From Streptomyces sp. 1222.5 (GTDB taxonomy: Bacteria > Actinomycetota > Actinomycetes > Streptomycetales > Streptomycetaceae), in contig NZ_FNSZ01000001.1 of the NCBI RefSeq assembly GCF_900105245.1, positions 6,198,001 through 6,262,000 of the forward strand: a stretch of DNA of 64,000 nucleotides. The letters run 5' to 3'. The notes beneath the pieces are model-generated. The model was not told where the DNA came from. It searched no databases and worked only from the letters and a program-made list of their open reading frames with translations. Of the stretch, positions 44,202 to 52,092 are shown one piece after another. The number at the start of each line of letters is the position of its first letter. Position 1 is the stretch's first letter. The position numbers and the translations under genes were made by a program.

Positions 44202-44220
44202 TAAGGTTAGGTTTGCCTCA
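44202..44220 (+). promoter_or_regulatory. Iron box for a DmdR/IdeR-type regulator
   Basis: TAAGGTTAGGTTTGCCTCA matches 14 of 19 positions of the consensus TTAGGTTAGGCTAACCTAA. It lies about 50 bp upstream of bfd, so iron-loaded regulator should repress bfd. Confidence 0.8.
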
Positions 44221-44271
44221 CCGAGAATCGGGACGGCAGTAAGCGAGCGATCCCGTCGGGAGGTGAGCCGG

Positions 44272-44496
44272 ATGTTCGTCTGCAGTTGCTTCGGTGTCAC
44301 CGAGCAGCAGGTGCAGCAGCACGCGGAGAACGGCGCCTGCACCCCGCGCCAGATCGCTTCCGCCTGCAAGGCCGGCACCGACTGCGGCTCGTGCGTCCGG
44401 CGGATCCAGGCCATCCTCGGCCGGGGCGCGTGCCCACGCCGCGAACTGGCCGACCAGGGCAGGCCCGTCCTCGCGGAGATCCCGGACGCCGCCTAG
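44272..44496 (+). CDS. bfd: Bacterioferritin-associated ferredoxin
   Basis: The protein has 74 residues. ATG 44272 follows GGGAGG at 9 nt. Four cysteines (CSC near residue 4 and C-x2-C in DCGSC near 39) bind a [2Fe-2S] cluster in the Bfd fold. Bfd reduces the ferric core of bacterioferritin and releases iron, as shown in Pseudomonas. The iron box upstream implies expression in iron starvation. The bfr gene converges on it and their stop codons overlap in CTAG. Confidence 0.9.
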   Translation: MFVCSCFGVTEQQVQQHAENGACTPRQIASACKAGTDCGSCVRRIQAILGRGACPRRELADQGRPVLAEIPDAA

Positions 44497-44972
44497 CTCT
44501 CCGGCTGCTCGATCAGCTGGGCGAGGTAGAGCGCCTCCCCGAGCTTCTCCAGCAGCTCCAGCTGGGTGTCCAGGTAGTCGATGTGGTGCTCCTCGTCGGC
44601 GAGGATGTCCTCGAAGATGTTCGCCGACGTGATGTCGCCCTTCTCCCGCATCACCTTGATGCCCCGCTTGAGGCGGTCGATCGCCTCGACCTCGATCTGC
44701 CGGTCCGCCTCGAACATCTCCCGGATCGTCTGCCCCACCCGGACGTGGAAGAGCCGTTGGTAGTTGGGCAGCCCGTCCAGGAAAAGGATCCGGTCGGTGA
44801 GCACCTCCGCGTGCTTCATCTCGTCGAACGACTCGTGCCGCGTGTACTTGGCGAGCTTCGTCCAGCCGAAGTTCTCCTGCATCTTCGCGTGCAGGAAGTA
44901 CTGGTTGATCGCGGTCAGCTCGCCGGTGAGCTGCTCGTTGAGGAACTCGATTACCTCGGGGTCGCCCTGCAT
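44493..44972 (-). CDS. bfr: Bacterioferritin
   Basis: The protein has 159 residues. ATG 44972 follows AAGGAG; a longer frame begins at 45023. The ferroxidase ligands are in the four-helix bundle: Glu in LTGELTAINQYF, ExxH in DEMKHAE, Glu in EADRQIEVEA and ExxH in ADEEHHIDYL. Met 52 of Bfr, which binds haem between subunits, appears in DEMKHAEV. It stores iron as a mineral in a 24-mer. It converges on bfd; the arrangement pairs storage with release. Confidence 0.95.
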   Translation of the reverse strand: MQGDPEVIEFLNEQLTGELTAINQYFLHAKMQENFGWTKLAKYTRHESFDEMKHAEVLTDRILFLDGLPNYQRLFHVRVGQTIREMFEADRQIEVEAIDRLKRGIKVMREKGDITSANIFEDILADEEHHIDYLDTQLELLEKLGEALYLAQLIEQPES

Positions 44973-45051
44973 CGCAGCGGGCTCCTTCCACAGTGGAGGG
45001 ACGGGGGAGGCGTGCGGCGGCATGATGTCACCGGCGAGAAAGATCGTCCAG

Positions 45052-45065
45052 TAAGTGCGTACTTA
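45052..45065. promoter_or_regulatory. Inverted repeat between bfr and the sulfite-oxidase-like gene
   Basis: TAAGT and ACTTA flank GCGT. A second AAGTTA copy follows at 45068-45073. The AT-rich sequence in a GC-rich region resembles a repressor site. Confidence 0.4.
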
Positions 45066-45150
45066 GTAAGTTAGTGATGAGTTGATGCCTCTTGTCCGCT
45101 TCGGTGGAGGGTGGTCAAGGGCACTGCCCGAGGTCTGTCAGGATGGATAC

Positions 45151-45783
45151 ATGGGGCATCCGGTGGAGCGAGAGTCTGGAGCAGCGGCAGGGTCCGAGCT
45201 TCCGCCGGGTCAGCGGCTCCAGCGCGGCTGGCCGGTCACGCACTACGGGCCCGTCCCGAAGTTCCGGCCCGAACGCTGGGAGTTCCGGGTCTTCGGCGCC
45301 ACCGCCGACGGCGACAAGCGCACCTGGGTCCACGAGGAGTTCGCGGCCCTGCCGTACACCAGCGTCGTGGCGGACCTGCACTGCGTGACGAAGTTCAGCA
45401 TGGTCGGCGCGGAGTGGGGCGGTGTTCCGGCCCGCGCGATCCTGGACCTCGCCCCGCCGGCGCCGGACGTCACCCATGTGATGGTCTGGGCGGAGTACGG
45501 CTTCAGTTCCAACCTGCGCCTGTCGGACTTCGCCTCCGACCGCACGATCTTCGCCACCCACAAGGACGGTGAACTGCTCACCGCCGAGCACGGCTTCCCG
45601 GTCCGCCTGATCGTCCCCCACCTGTACGCCTGGAAGGGCCCGAAGTGGGTCCGCGGCGTGGAGTACATGACCGCCGACCGCCGCGGCTTCTGGGAGGAAC
45701 GCGGCTACCACAACCTCGGCGACCCCTGGAAGGAACAGCGCTACTCCTACCAGGAGGAGCCCGGGGACGGCCCCGAGCTCTGA
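45151..45783 (+). CDS. Sulfite-oxidase-like molybdopterin enzyme
   Basis: The protein has 210 residues from ATG 45151; the frame extends upstream to 45082, but that start would be longer than the family. It has the oxidoreductase molybdopterin-binding fold with the Mo-binding cysteine in ADLHCVTKFS and the Arg/Lys pair of the YAWKGPKW segment. It lacks the C-terminal dimer domain and a signal peptide, so it is a cytoplasmic one-domain enzyme. Its substrate is not known. CAGGAT lies 6 nt before the start. It is transcribed divergently from bfr. Confidence 0.88.
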   Translation: MGHPVERESGAAAGSELPPGQRLQRGWPVTHYGPVPKFRPERWEFRVFGATADGDKRTWVHEEFAALPYTSVVADLHCVTKFSMVGAEWGGVPARAILDLAPPAPDVTHVMVWAEYGFSSNLRLSDFASDRTIFATHKDGELLTAEHGFPVRLIVPHLYAWKGPKWVRGVEYMTADRRGFWEERGYHNLGDPWKEQRYSYQEEPGDGPEL

Positions 45784-45796
45784 GTTCCCGGTCCGC

Positions 45797-46324
45797 TCAG
45801 TGGTGGTACCGGTGGACCACCGCGTGTCCCTTGCCCCGCCCGATCGTCCACTTGTTGACGGGGGTCGTCACGACGAAGGCGATCACGAGCGAGGCCGCCA
45901 ACGAGATCCAGAACAGCGGCTCGGCGAGCGTCGCGTCCATCGCGGACGGCCAGACCAGGATCACGCCGTTGTCGATCAGCTCCATCACGGCAATGGACAG
46001 GGTGTCCGCGGCGAGCGCCACGCGGAAGGCGGTGCGGAAGTCGACACCGGCCCGCAGCACCCCGCGCAGCGTGAACGAGTAGCCGAAGAAGAAGGCCAGG
46101 ACGACCGCCAGCAGTGTGGTCGGCAGGTTGCCCCAGCCGAACGCCGTACCGACGACCATGCCCAGCACCTCGCCGACGGCGCAGCCGGTGAGGCAGTGCA
46201 GCGTGGCCTGGACGGCCGTCGACCAGGTGGCCGCAGGGCCGTGCCCCTGGTGCTGCCCGTGCGTGGGCGCTCCGTGCGTGTGCTCGTGCTGCTGCTCGTG
46301 TCCGGTGTGAGCGGTGTGGTCCAT
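45797..46324 (-). CDS. DUF4396 membrane protein with His-rich N-terminus
   Basis: The protein has 175 residues from ATG 46324 (46336 and TTG 46357 are alternatives). The first 30 residues are His-rich (HTGHEQQHEHTHG), as in metal-binding tails. Four membrane helices follow, with CLTGCAVGE at the first. It belongs to the DUF4396 family, which is of unknown function. The copper-type operator just upstream and the His tail suggest copper handling. It converges on the sulfite-oxidase-like gene. Confidence 0.85.
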   Translation of the reverse strand: MDHTAHTGHEQQHEHTHGAPTHGQHQGHGPAATWSTAVQATLHCLTGCAVGEVLGMVVGTAFGWGNLPTTLLAVVLAFFFGYSFTLRGVLRAGVDFRTAFRVALAADTLSIAVMELIDNGVILVWPSAMDATLAEPLFWISLAASLVIAFVVTTPVNKWTIGRGKGHAVVHRYHH

Positions 46325-46345
46325 GGTTTCCCCCATCCCGAGTGA

Positions 46346-46370
46346 CGGTTCCTGCAACCGACAGGAACCG
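46346..46370. promoter_or_regulatory. 9-bp inverted repeat next to the copper operator
   Basis: CGGTTCCTG and CAGGAACCG flank CAACCGA. It abuts the CsoR-like site and lies in the leader of the DUF4396 gene, so it may be an RNA hairpin or a second operator. Confidence 0.5.
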
Positions 46371-46371
46371 T

Positions 46372-46388
46372 ATACCCCCCAGGGGTAT
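46372..46388. promoter_or_regulatory. CsoR-type copper operator
   Basis: ATACCCC and GGGGTAT flank CCA, a perfect 7-3-7 site matching the actinobacterial CsoR consensus (TACCC...GGGTA). It is in the promoter of the DUF4396 gene. Confidence 0.8.
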
Positions 46389-46399
46389 TCCGGAACGGG

Positions 46400-47281
46400 T
46401 CAGGAATCCCGGAGTTTCTTCAGCCGCTCCACGTCGGCCGCGTGGCCTTCCTTGCCGCCCGGCGTCTCGATGATCAGCGGGACGCCCGCCGTTGCCGGGT
46501 GGGTCATCAGGGCGTGGAAGGGGTCCTCGCCGATGTGACCCGCGCCGATGTTCTCGTGCCGGTCCTTGTGCGCCCCGGCCACGTCCTTGGAGTCGTTGGC
46601 GTGGATCAGCCGCAGCCGGCCCTCGCCCACGGTGTCCACCAGCAGGTCCAGGGTCCGGTGCATGCCGCCGGGCTCGGCCAGGTCGTGCCCGGCGGCGAAG
46701 ACGTGGCAGGTGTCCAGGCACACGCCCAGCTTCGGATGGGCGTCCAGCGCCGCGAAGTACGGCCCGAAGTCCCAGGTGCGCGAGCACAGCGACGCGCCCT
46801 GCCCGGCGGTCGACTCCAGCAGCAGGTACGGATCGTCGTCGTGGGTCAGCTCGTCCAGCACCGGCAGCAGACGCTCCCGCACCTGCTCCAGCGCCACCTC
46901 CCGCGCCCGCCCGCCGGTCGCGCTGCCGGTGTGCACGACGACGCCCAGCGCGCCGATCTCCCGGCCGCGCCGCAGCGAGTGGCGCAGCGACTCCACCGAC
47001 CGCTCCACCGTCGCCTCGGTGTGCGAGCCGAAGTTGATCAGGTAGGGAGCGTGCACGTACGCCGGGATCGACTCCTCGGCGCACGCCGCGCGGAACGCCT
47101 CGTCCTGGCGCGGGTTCCCGGCGGGCGTGGCCCAGCCGCGCGGGTTGGCGACGAAGACCTGCACGGTCTCCGCCTTCAGGTCGTGGGCGTACGACAGGCC
47201 CACGGAGTGCAGGCCGCCGGCCACCGGGACATGGCCGCCCACCGGGTTGCGGGGCAGGAGGGGGGAGGGATCGGGACTCAC
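46400..47281 (-). CDS. nfo: Deoxyribonuclease IV (AP endonuclease)
   Basis: The protein has 293 residues from GTG. It is an AP-endonuclease-2-type TIM barrel with metal ligands in VHAPYLINFGS, HTGSATGG, LLLESTAGQG, CLDTCHVFAAGHD, NDSKDVAGAHKDRHENIGAGHIG (key His and Asp residues) and IIETPGG. It cuts 5' to abasic sites in base excision repair. It is transcribed away from the PASTA kinase and lies close to the CsoR site, which is 12 bp past its stop. Metal content (three zinc) is known from the family. Confidence 0.93.
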   Translation of the reverse strand: MSPDPSPLLPRNPVGGHVPVAGGLHSVGLSYAHDLKAETVQVFVANPRGWATPAGNPRQDEAFRAACAEESIPAYVHAPYLINFGSHTEATVERSVESLRHSLRRGREIGALGVVVHTGSATGGRAREVALEQVRERLLPVLDELTHDDDPYLLLESTAGQGASLCSRTWDFGPYFAALDAHPKLGVCLDTCHVFAAGHDLAEPGGMHRTLDLLVDTVGEGRLRLIHANDSKDVAGAHKDRHENIGAGHIGEDPFHALMTHPATAGVPLIIETPGGKEGHAADVERLKKLRDS

Positions 47282-47337
47282 CCGTTCAGGGTGTCATGCC
47301 CGCTCCGGCCCCCGGACCACGGTCCCGGTGACCCCCG

Positions 47338-49269
47338 TCACCGGATGGTGATGGTGATCGTCGACCCCTTGGGCGCCCGGTCGCCGCCCGCCACCGACTG
47401 CTTCTTCACGGTGTCGCCGAACAGCCCGAGCAGACCGCGGTCCTCGTCCACCTCGAAGCCGGCCCCCTCCAGGGCCTTGTGGGCGTCGTCCACGCTGTCG
47501 CCGACCACGTCCGGGACCTGGATCATCGGCGGGCCCTTCGACAGCGTCAGTTTCACCGTGTCGCCCTCGGCTGCCTGGCGGCCCTGCTCCGGGCTCTGCG
47601 CGGCGACCTTGCCCTTGTCGATGTCCGAGTTGATCCGCTCGGGGACGATCTCGACCTTCAGGCCGGCGTCGGTCAGCTCCTGCCGGGCGCTGTCCGGGTC
47701 GTCACCGGTGACGTCGGGGACGGCGATCGCGCGGCCCTTGCTGACGGTCAGCGCGATCGCCGAGCCGGCGTGCCGCTTGGTGCCCGCGGCAGGCGTCGTG
47801 GCGATCACGGACCCCTTGTCGACGTCCTCGCTGAACTGGCGGGTGACCATGCCCGGCTCCAGCGCGTCCGCCTTCAGCCGCGCCCGCGCCTTCGCCAGCG
47901 GCTGCCCCCGCAGATCCGGCACGTTCACCGTCTCCGGGCCCAGCGAGACGGTGAGCTTCACCGAGTCGTTGTCCCGGATGCGGGAGCCGGGAGCGGGGTC
48001 GCTGCTGATGACCGTGCCCCGCTCGACGGTGTCGTTGTAGGCCCGCTCGACCTTCCCGACGTCCAGGCCGGCGGCCTTCAGCCGCTGTCTGGCCTGGTCC
48101 TCCGTCTTGGTCAGCAGCGGGGGCACCTTGGTGAACTGCCCCGAGTTGATGTACCAGACGCCGGCGCCCACGCCGAAGACCAGCAGCACGGCCACGAGCA
48201 CCGCCAGCAGCCCGCGCCGGGGGCGCCGCGCCGAAGGACCGCGGGGCGGCTCGGGCGGCGGGGACTGCAGCAGGGTGGTGCGGTGGACGCCGTCCTCGGC
48301 CGGGTCCTCGTTCACGGGCAGCGGCCGGGGCACGGTCAGCGAGCGCGGGATGACGCTCGTCCGGTCCTCGGCGATGTCGTGCTCCGCGGTCAGCGCCTGC
48401 GGCGGCAGCCGGTCCAGCTGCTCCGTGGTCAGCCCCTGACGGGCCCCGCGCGCCAGGGCGAGCAGCGCCACGGCGTCGTGCGGGCGGACGCCCGGGTCGC
48501 GCGCGGTGGCCGAGGCGACCAGCCCGTCCAGTTCGTACGGCAGTCCCGGCACGAGCGCCGAGGGCGGCGGCACGTCGTCGTGCAGGTGCTTGTAGAGCAC
48601 CTGGGCGGGGGAGTCGCCGGAGTGCGGCTTCTCACCGGTCAGCATCTCGTAGAGGACGACACCGCAGGCGTACACGTCGACCCGCGGATCGGCGGTGCCC
48701 TGCTCTATCTGCTCCGGAGCGAGGTACGACACCGTCCCGAGGACGGCACCGGTCGTGCTGGTCACGGTGTCCACCGAGCGCACCAGCCCGAAATCGGCGA
48801 CCTTGACCCGGCCGTCGTCCCCTATCAGGACGTTCTCCGGCTTCATGTCCCGGTGGACGAACCCGGCCCGGTGCGCGGCGCCGAGCGCGGCCAGCACCGG
48901 CTCCAGGATGTCCAGCGCGGCCCGCGGCTGCACCGCCCCCCGCTCGCGCAGCACGTCCCGCAGGGTGCACCCGGCGATGTACTCCATCGCCAGGTACACG
49001 TACGACCCGTCGGTGCCCTGGTCGAAGACCTGCACCACGTTGGGGTGGTCGAGCCGGGCGACGGACTTGGCCTCCCGGATGAACCGCTCGACGAAGGAGC
49101 CGTCGGTCGCGAGCGCCGGGTGCATCACCTTCAGCGCGAGGACGCGGTCCAGGCGGGTGTCCAGGGCCCGGTAGACCGTGGCCATCCCGCCGGCCGCGAT
49201 CCGTGCCTCGACGCGGTAACGGCCGTCGAGCACCTGCCCGACGAGGGGGTCCTGAAGGGTCGTATCCAC
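47338..49269 (-). CDS. PASTA-domain Ser/Thr protein kinase (PknB/PknL-type)
   Basis: The protein has 643 residues from GTG 49269. The kinase domain (about 12-275) has IAAGGMATVYRA, FVHRDMKPENVLI and VADFGLVRS. One membrane helix lies near 355-378 (LLAVLVAVLLVFGVGAGVWY). Four PASTA repeats follow outside (about 380-643), which bind muropeptides or lipid II. It should sense cell wall precursors. TAGACT at 49282-49277, overlapping the thiG stop, lies 7 nt upstream, so a leaderless mRNA seems likely. The Rv2175c-like gene lies 4 kb away, as pknL and Rv2175c lie together in mycobacteria. Confidence 0.94.
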   Translation of the reverse strand: MDTTLQDPLVGQVLDGRYRVEARIAAGGMATVYRALDTRLDRVLALKVMHPALATDGSFVERFIREAKSVARLDHPNVVQVFDQGTDGSYVYLAMEYIAGCTLRDVLRERGAVQPRAALDILEPVLAALGAAHRAGFVHRDMKPENVLIGDDGRVKVADFGLVRSVDTVTSTTGAVLGTVSYLAPEQIEQGTADPRVDVYACGVVLYEMLTGEKPHSGDSPAQVLYKHLHDDVPPPSALVPGLPYELDGLVASATARDPGVRPHDAVALLALARGARQGLTTEQLDRLPPQALTAEHDIAEDRTSVIPRSLTVPRPLPVNEDPAEDGVHRTTLLQSPPPEPPRGPSARRPRRGLLAVLVAVLLVFGVGAGVWYINSGQFTKVPPLLTKTEDQARQRLKAAGLDVGKVERAYNDTVERGTVISSDPAPGSRIRDNDSVKLTVSLGPETVNVPDLRGQPLAKARARLKADALEPGMVTRQFSEDVDKGSVIATTPAAGTKRHAGSAIALTVSKGRAIAVPDVTGDDPDSARQELTDAGLKVEIVPERINSDIDKGKVAAQSPEQGRQAAEGDTVKLTLSKGPPMIQVPDVVGDSVDDAHKALEGAGFEVDEDRGLLGLFGDTVKKQSVAGGDRAPKGSTITITIR

Positions 49270-49279
49270 GCAGGGGAGT

Positions 49280-50152
49280 CTACGAGGGGCGAACGGCGCT
49301 CCCACCCGTTGCGCCATTGTGGGGACGGAATGCAGCAGAGCTGTGACTGTCGGGTGACGGGAAGGCGGGGCGCTCGGGGTCCAGCTGCGCGCGCCCCTCG
49401 GCCGGGGAGGACGCCTCGGCGAAGTGGCGGCGCGGGATCCGCCCCGCCAGCCGGGCCAGCCGGCCGGCCTCGACCGCGTGCCGCATGGCCGCGGCCATCG
49501 TCTCCGGCTCCTGCGCCCGCGTCACGGCGGAGGCGAGCATCACGCCCGCGCACCCCAGCTCCATCGCCAGCGCCACGTCGGACGCCGTACCGGCGCCCGC
49601 GTCCAGGATCACCGGTACGCCCGCCCGCTCGACGATGAGCTGGAAGTTGTGCGGATTGCGGATGCCGAGCCCCGATCCGATCGGGGAGCCCAGCGGCATC
49701 ACCGCGGCACAGCCGACGTCCTCCAGCCTGCGCGCGAGCACGGGATCGTCGTTCGTGTACGGCAGCACCGTGAAACCGTCGTCGACCAGCGTCTCCGCCG
49801 CGTCCAGCAGCTCCACCGGGTCCGGCAGGAGGGTCCGCTCGTCGGCGATGACCTCCAGCTTGACCAGGTCGGTGCCCAGTGCCTCCCGGGCGAGGCGCGC
49901 GGTCAGCACGGCCTCCCCGGCGGTGAAACAGCCCGCCGTGTTCGGCAGCACGCGGATGCCCAGCTTCTCCAGCACCGACAGCACCGAGCCGTGCACGGAC
50001 GGGTCCACCCGCCGCATCGCGACCGTGGTCAGCCCGGTGCCGGAGGCGGTCAGCGCCCGCTCCAGCACGTCCAGACTGGGCGCGCCGCCCGTGCCCATGA
50101 TCAGCCGGGAGTCCAGGTGCACACCGCCCAGGACGAAGGGGTCGTCGGCCAT
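49280..50152 (-). CDS. thiG: Thiazole synthase
   Basis: The protein has 290 residues; the typical length is about 264, so the last about 30 (after ARLAGRIPRR) are an extension. The barrel has the imine-forming Lys in DLVKLEVIAD and the phosphate-binding SPIGSGLGIRN and DAGAGTASDVA. It joins deoxyxylulose phosphate, ThiS thiocarboxylate and an imine from glycine to form the thiazole of thiamine. Start ATG 50152 lies 4 bp after thiS. Its stop is within the -10 of the kinase gene. Confidence 0.95.
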   Translation of the reverse strand: MADDPFVLGGVHLDSRLIMGTGGAPSLDVLERALTASGTGLTTVAMRRVDPSVHGSVLSVLEKLGIRVLPNTAGCFTAGEAVLTARLAREALGTDLVKLEVIADERTLLPDPVELLDAAETLVDDGFTVLPYTNDDPVLARRLEDVGCAAVMPLGSPIGSGLGIRNPHNFQLIVERAGVPVILDAGAGTASDVALAMELGCAGVMLASAVTRAQEPETMAAAMRHAVEAGRLARLAGRIPRRHFAEASSPAEGRAQLDPERPAFPSPDSHSSAAFRPHNGATGGSAVRPS

Positions 50153-50156
50153 CGGT

Positions 50157-50369
50157 TCAGCCTCCCTGGACTGCGGTGAGTACTTCGACGCGGTCGCCCT
50201 CGGCGAGCGCGGTGGTCGCCCACTGGCCGCGCGGCACGACCGTCTCGTTGACGGCGGCGGCCACCCCGGAGGGCGCCGCGGTGAGGGTGCGGACGAGGGC
50301 GTCGAGAGCGGTGCCCGGGGCGATCTCGCGGTGCTCCCCGTTGACGGAGACGGTGAGGCTGAGGGTCAT
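50157..50369 (-). CDS. thiS: Sulfur carrier protein ThiS
   Basis: The protein has 70 residues in a ubiquitin-like fold and ends in the Gly-Gly needed for thiocarboxylate formation (EVLTAVQGG). It carries sulfur to ThiG. Start ATG 50369 overlaps the thiO stop by 4 bp. It is part of the TPP-controlled thiO-thiS-thiG unit. Confidence 0.95.
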   Translation of the reverse strand: MTLSLTVSVNGEHREIAPGTALDALVRTLTAAPSGVAAAVNETVVPRGQWATTALAEGDRVEVLTAVQGG

Positions 50370-51547
50370 GCGGACTGCTCCATGAGACGTGCGGGCCGCT
50401 CCGGCGGCGGGGCGGTGAAACGCTGGGGCGTGAACGGGCGGGCCTCCTCGGGGAGGTCACCGGTGGCCAGCGCGTGCGCCAGCACGTCCCCGGTGACCGG
50501 CGTGAGCAGCACGCCGTTGCGGTAGTGCCCGGTGGCCAGCAGCAGTCCGTCCAGGCCGGACGGGCCGAGCAGCGGGGCGTTGTCGGGGGAGCCGGGCCGC
50601 AGTCCGGCCCGGGTCTCGGTCAGCGGGAGCTCGGTGATGCCCGGGACCAGCTCGTGGGCGTCGCGCAGCAGCTCGTACACGCCCCCCGCCGTGACCGTCG
50701 TGTCCCAGCCCAGCTCCTCGGTGGTGGCGCCGACGACCAGCTCGCCGTTCTCGCGCGGCACCAGGTAGACCTGGCTGCCGCGGACCACGGCCCGCACGGT
50801 CCGGCTCAGGAACGGCGCGAACCGCCGGGGCACGGCCAGCCGCAGCACCTGCCCCTTCACCGGACGGACCGGCGGCAGCAGCGCGTCCGGCACGCCCGCG
50901 AGGCGCCCGCTCATGCTTCCGCCGGCGAGCACCACCTGCTCCGCGCGCAGCTCGGTGCCGTCCGCCGTGGTGACGCCGGCGGCCCGCTCGCGCACGACGT
51001 CGAGCCGCTCGGCCCAGGTGCGGTGGAAGACCACCCCGGCGTGCTCGCACGCGGCCACCAGGGCCGTCGCCAGCCGCCGCGGGTCGATCTGATGGTCGCC
51101 GTCGACCCGCAGTCCGCCGCGCACCACGGGCGCCAGCATCGGCTCGAGACGCCGGCAGTCGCGCCCCGACAGCCACTCCGACTCCAGGCCCGAGCGCTGC
51201 TGGAGCGCGTGCAGTTCCCGCAGGTGGGCGCGGTCGTCGGCGTCCAGCGCGACCGCGAGGGTGCCGCACCGGCGGTAGCCCAGGTCGTGGCCGGTCAGCT
51301 CGGACAGCTCGGCCGCGAAGCCGGGATAGCGGCGCGCCGACTCCAGGTTCAGGGCGAGCAGCGTCTCCTCGCCGTAGTGCAGTTCCGTGACCGCGGCGAG
51401 CATCCCCGCAGCGACCCGCGCGGCCCCGCCGCCGGGCTCGGGGTCCACCACGGCCGTGGTGAGCCCGCGCTGCGCCGCGCGCCAGGCCGTGACCAGACCG
51501 ATGATCCCGCCCCCGATGACGAGGACGTCGGACGTACGTGACGACAT
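50366..51547 (-). CDS. thiO: Glycine oxidase ThiO
   Basis: The protein has 393 residues from ATG 51547. The FAD loop is VLVIGGGIIGLVTAWRAAQRG, which is split across the first strand and helix, and the C-terminal ATGHYRNGVLL segment is typical of the DAO family. It oxidises glycine to the imine used by ThiG, as in Bacillus, rather than the tyrosine route of ThiH. The start follows AGGGAGGGG, which is part of the TPP riboswitch. Confidence 0.94.
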   Translation of the reverse strand: MSSRTSDVLVIGGGIIGLVTAWRAAQRGLTTAVVDPEPGGGAARVAAGMLAAVTELHYGEETLLALNLESARRYPGFAAELSELTGHDLGYRRCGTLAVALDADDRAHLRELHALQQRSGLESEWLSGRDCRRLEPMLAPVVRGGLRVDGDHQIDPRRLATALVAACEHAGVVFHRTWAERLDVVRERAAGVTTADGTELRAEQVVLAGGSMSGRLAGVPDALLPPVRPVKGQVLRLAVPRRFAPFLSRTVRAVVRGSQVYLVPRENGELVVGATTEELGWDTTVTAGGVYELLRDAHELVPGITELPLTETRAGLRPGSPDNAPLLGPSGLDGLLLATGHYRNGVLLTPVTGDVLAHALATGDLPEEARPFTPQRFTAPPPERPARLMEQSA

Positions 51548-51562
51548 GGGCGTCCAGCCCCT

Positions 51563-51655
51563 CCCTTCGCCGGCATGACCCGGATCAGGTTCGTACGGTC
51601 GGAGGCCGCCAGCCTCCCTCTCAGCCCGGTGCGTCCGGGCTCCCGCGAGTGCTTG
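51563..51655 (-). promoter_or_regulatory. TPP riboswitch (THI element)
   Basis: On the minus strand the conserved segments GGGCTGAGAGGGAG, CGACCGTACGAACCTGATC and CGGGTCATGCCGGCGAAGG appear in order. The aptamer ends at the purine-rich ribosome-binding site of thiO, so thiamine pyrophosphate should block translation, as in known Streptomyces examples. Confidence 0.93.
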
Positions 51656-51709
51656 TACGGTGGCCACCCTAGCCCGCCCCGCTCGTCACCCGTAAGGGAG
51701 CCCTCCGTC

Positions 51710-52060
51710 ATGCACCGCTCGCTCGACGGTCTGATCCTCGCCCCCGTCGCGGACCAGGCCCCAGGTCAGGTGGGTACCCGCACCCGGTTCGCCTACCACG
51801 AGAAGGACGGCGAGGTCTGGGCGGAGTACGCGGGCGGCGAGGTCGTGCGCGGCCATCTGGTCGGGACCCGCGAGGGCGACCGGCTGGACTTCCGGTACGT
51901 GCAGCTGCGCACCGACGGGACCACGGCCTGCGGGCACTGCGTGTCCACCGTCGTGGAGCTGCCCGACGGCCGGCTGCGGCTGGAGGAGACCTGGGAGTGG
52001 GAGTCCGCTCCGGGCAGCGGTACGAGCGTTGTGGAGCAGGTCACCGAGCACGCCCCCTGA
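51710..52060 (+). CDS. Small conserved protein of unknown function
   Basis: The protein has 116 residues. AAGGGAG at 51694-51700 lies 9 nt before the ATG. It is predicted to be all beta strand (TRTRFAYHEKDGEVWAEY, VRGHLVGTREGDRLDFRY). It has no signal peptide or membrane helix. Similar proteins in Streptomyces have been labelled N-acetylglutamate synthase, but nothing here supports that. It is divergent from the thi unit and 32 bp ahead of the reductase gene. Confidence 0.75.
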   Translation: MHRSLDGLILAPVADQAPGQVGTRTRFAYHEKDGEVWAEYAGGEVVRGHLVGTREGDRLDFRYVQLRTDGTTACGHCVSTVVELPDGRLRLEETWEWESAPGSGTSVVEQVTEHAP

Positions 52061-52076
52061 CTGACGTTTCGTCAGT
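52060..52076. promoter_or_regulatory. 7-3-7 palindrome before the FAD reductase gene
   Basis: ACTGACG and CGTCAGT flank TTT, immediately upstream of a -10-like TATGGT (52081-52086). It begins at the last base of the preceding stop codon, so it could be an operator or a short terminator. Confidence 0.45.
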
Positions 52077-52092
52077 TGTCTATGGTGATCGG

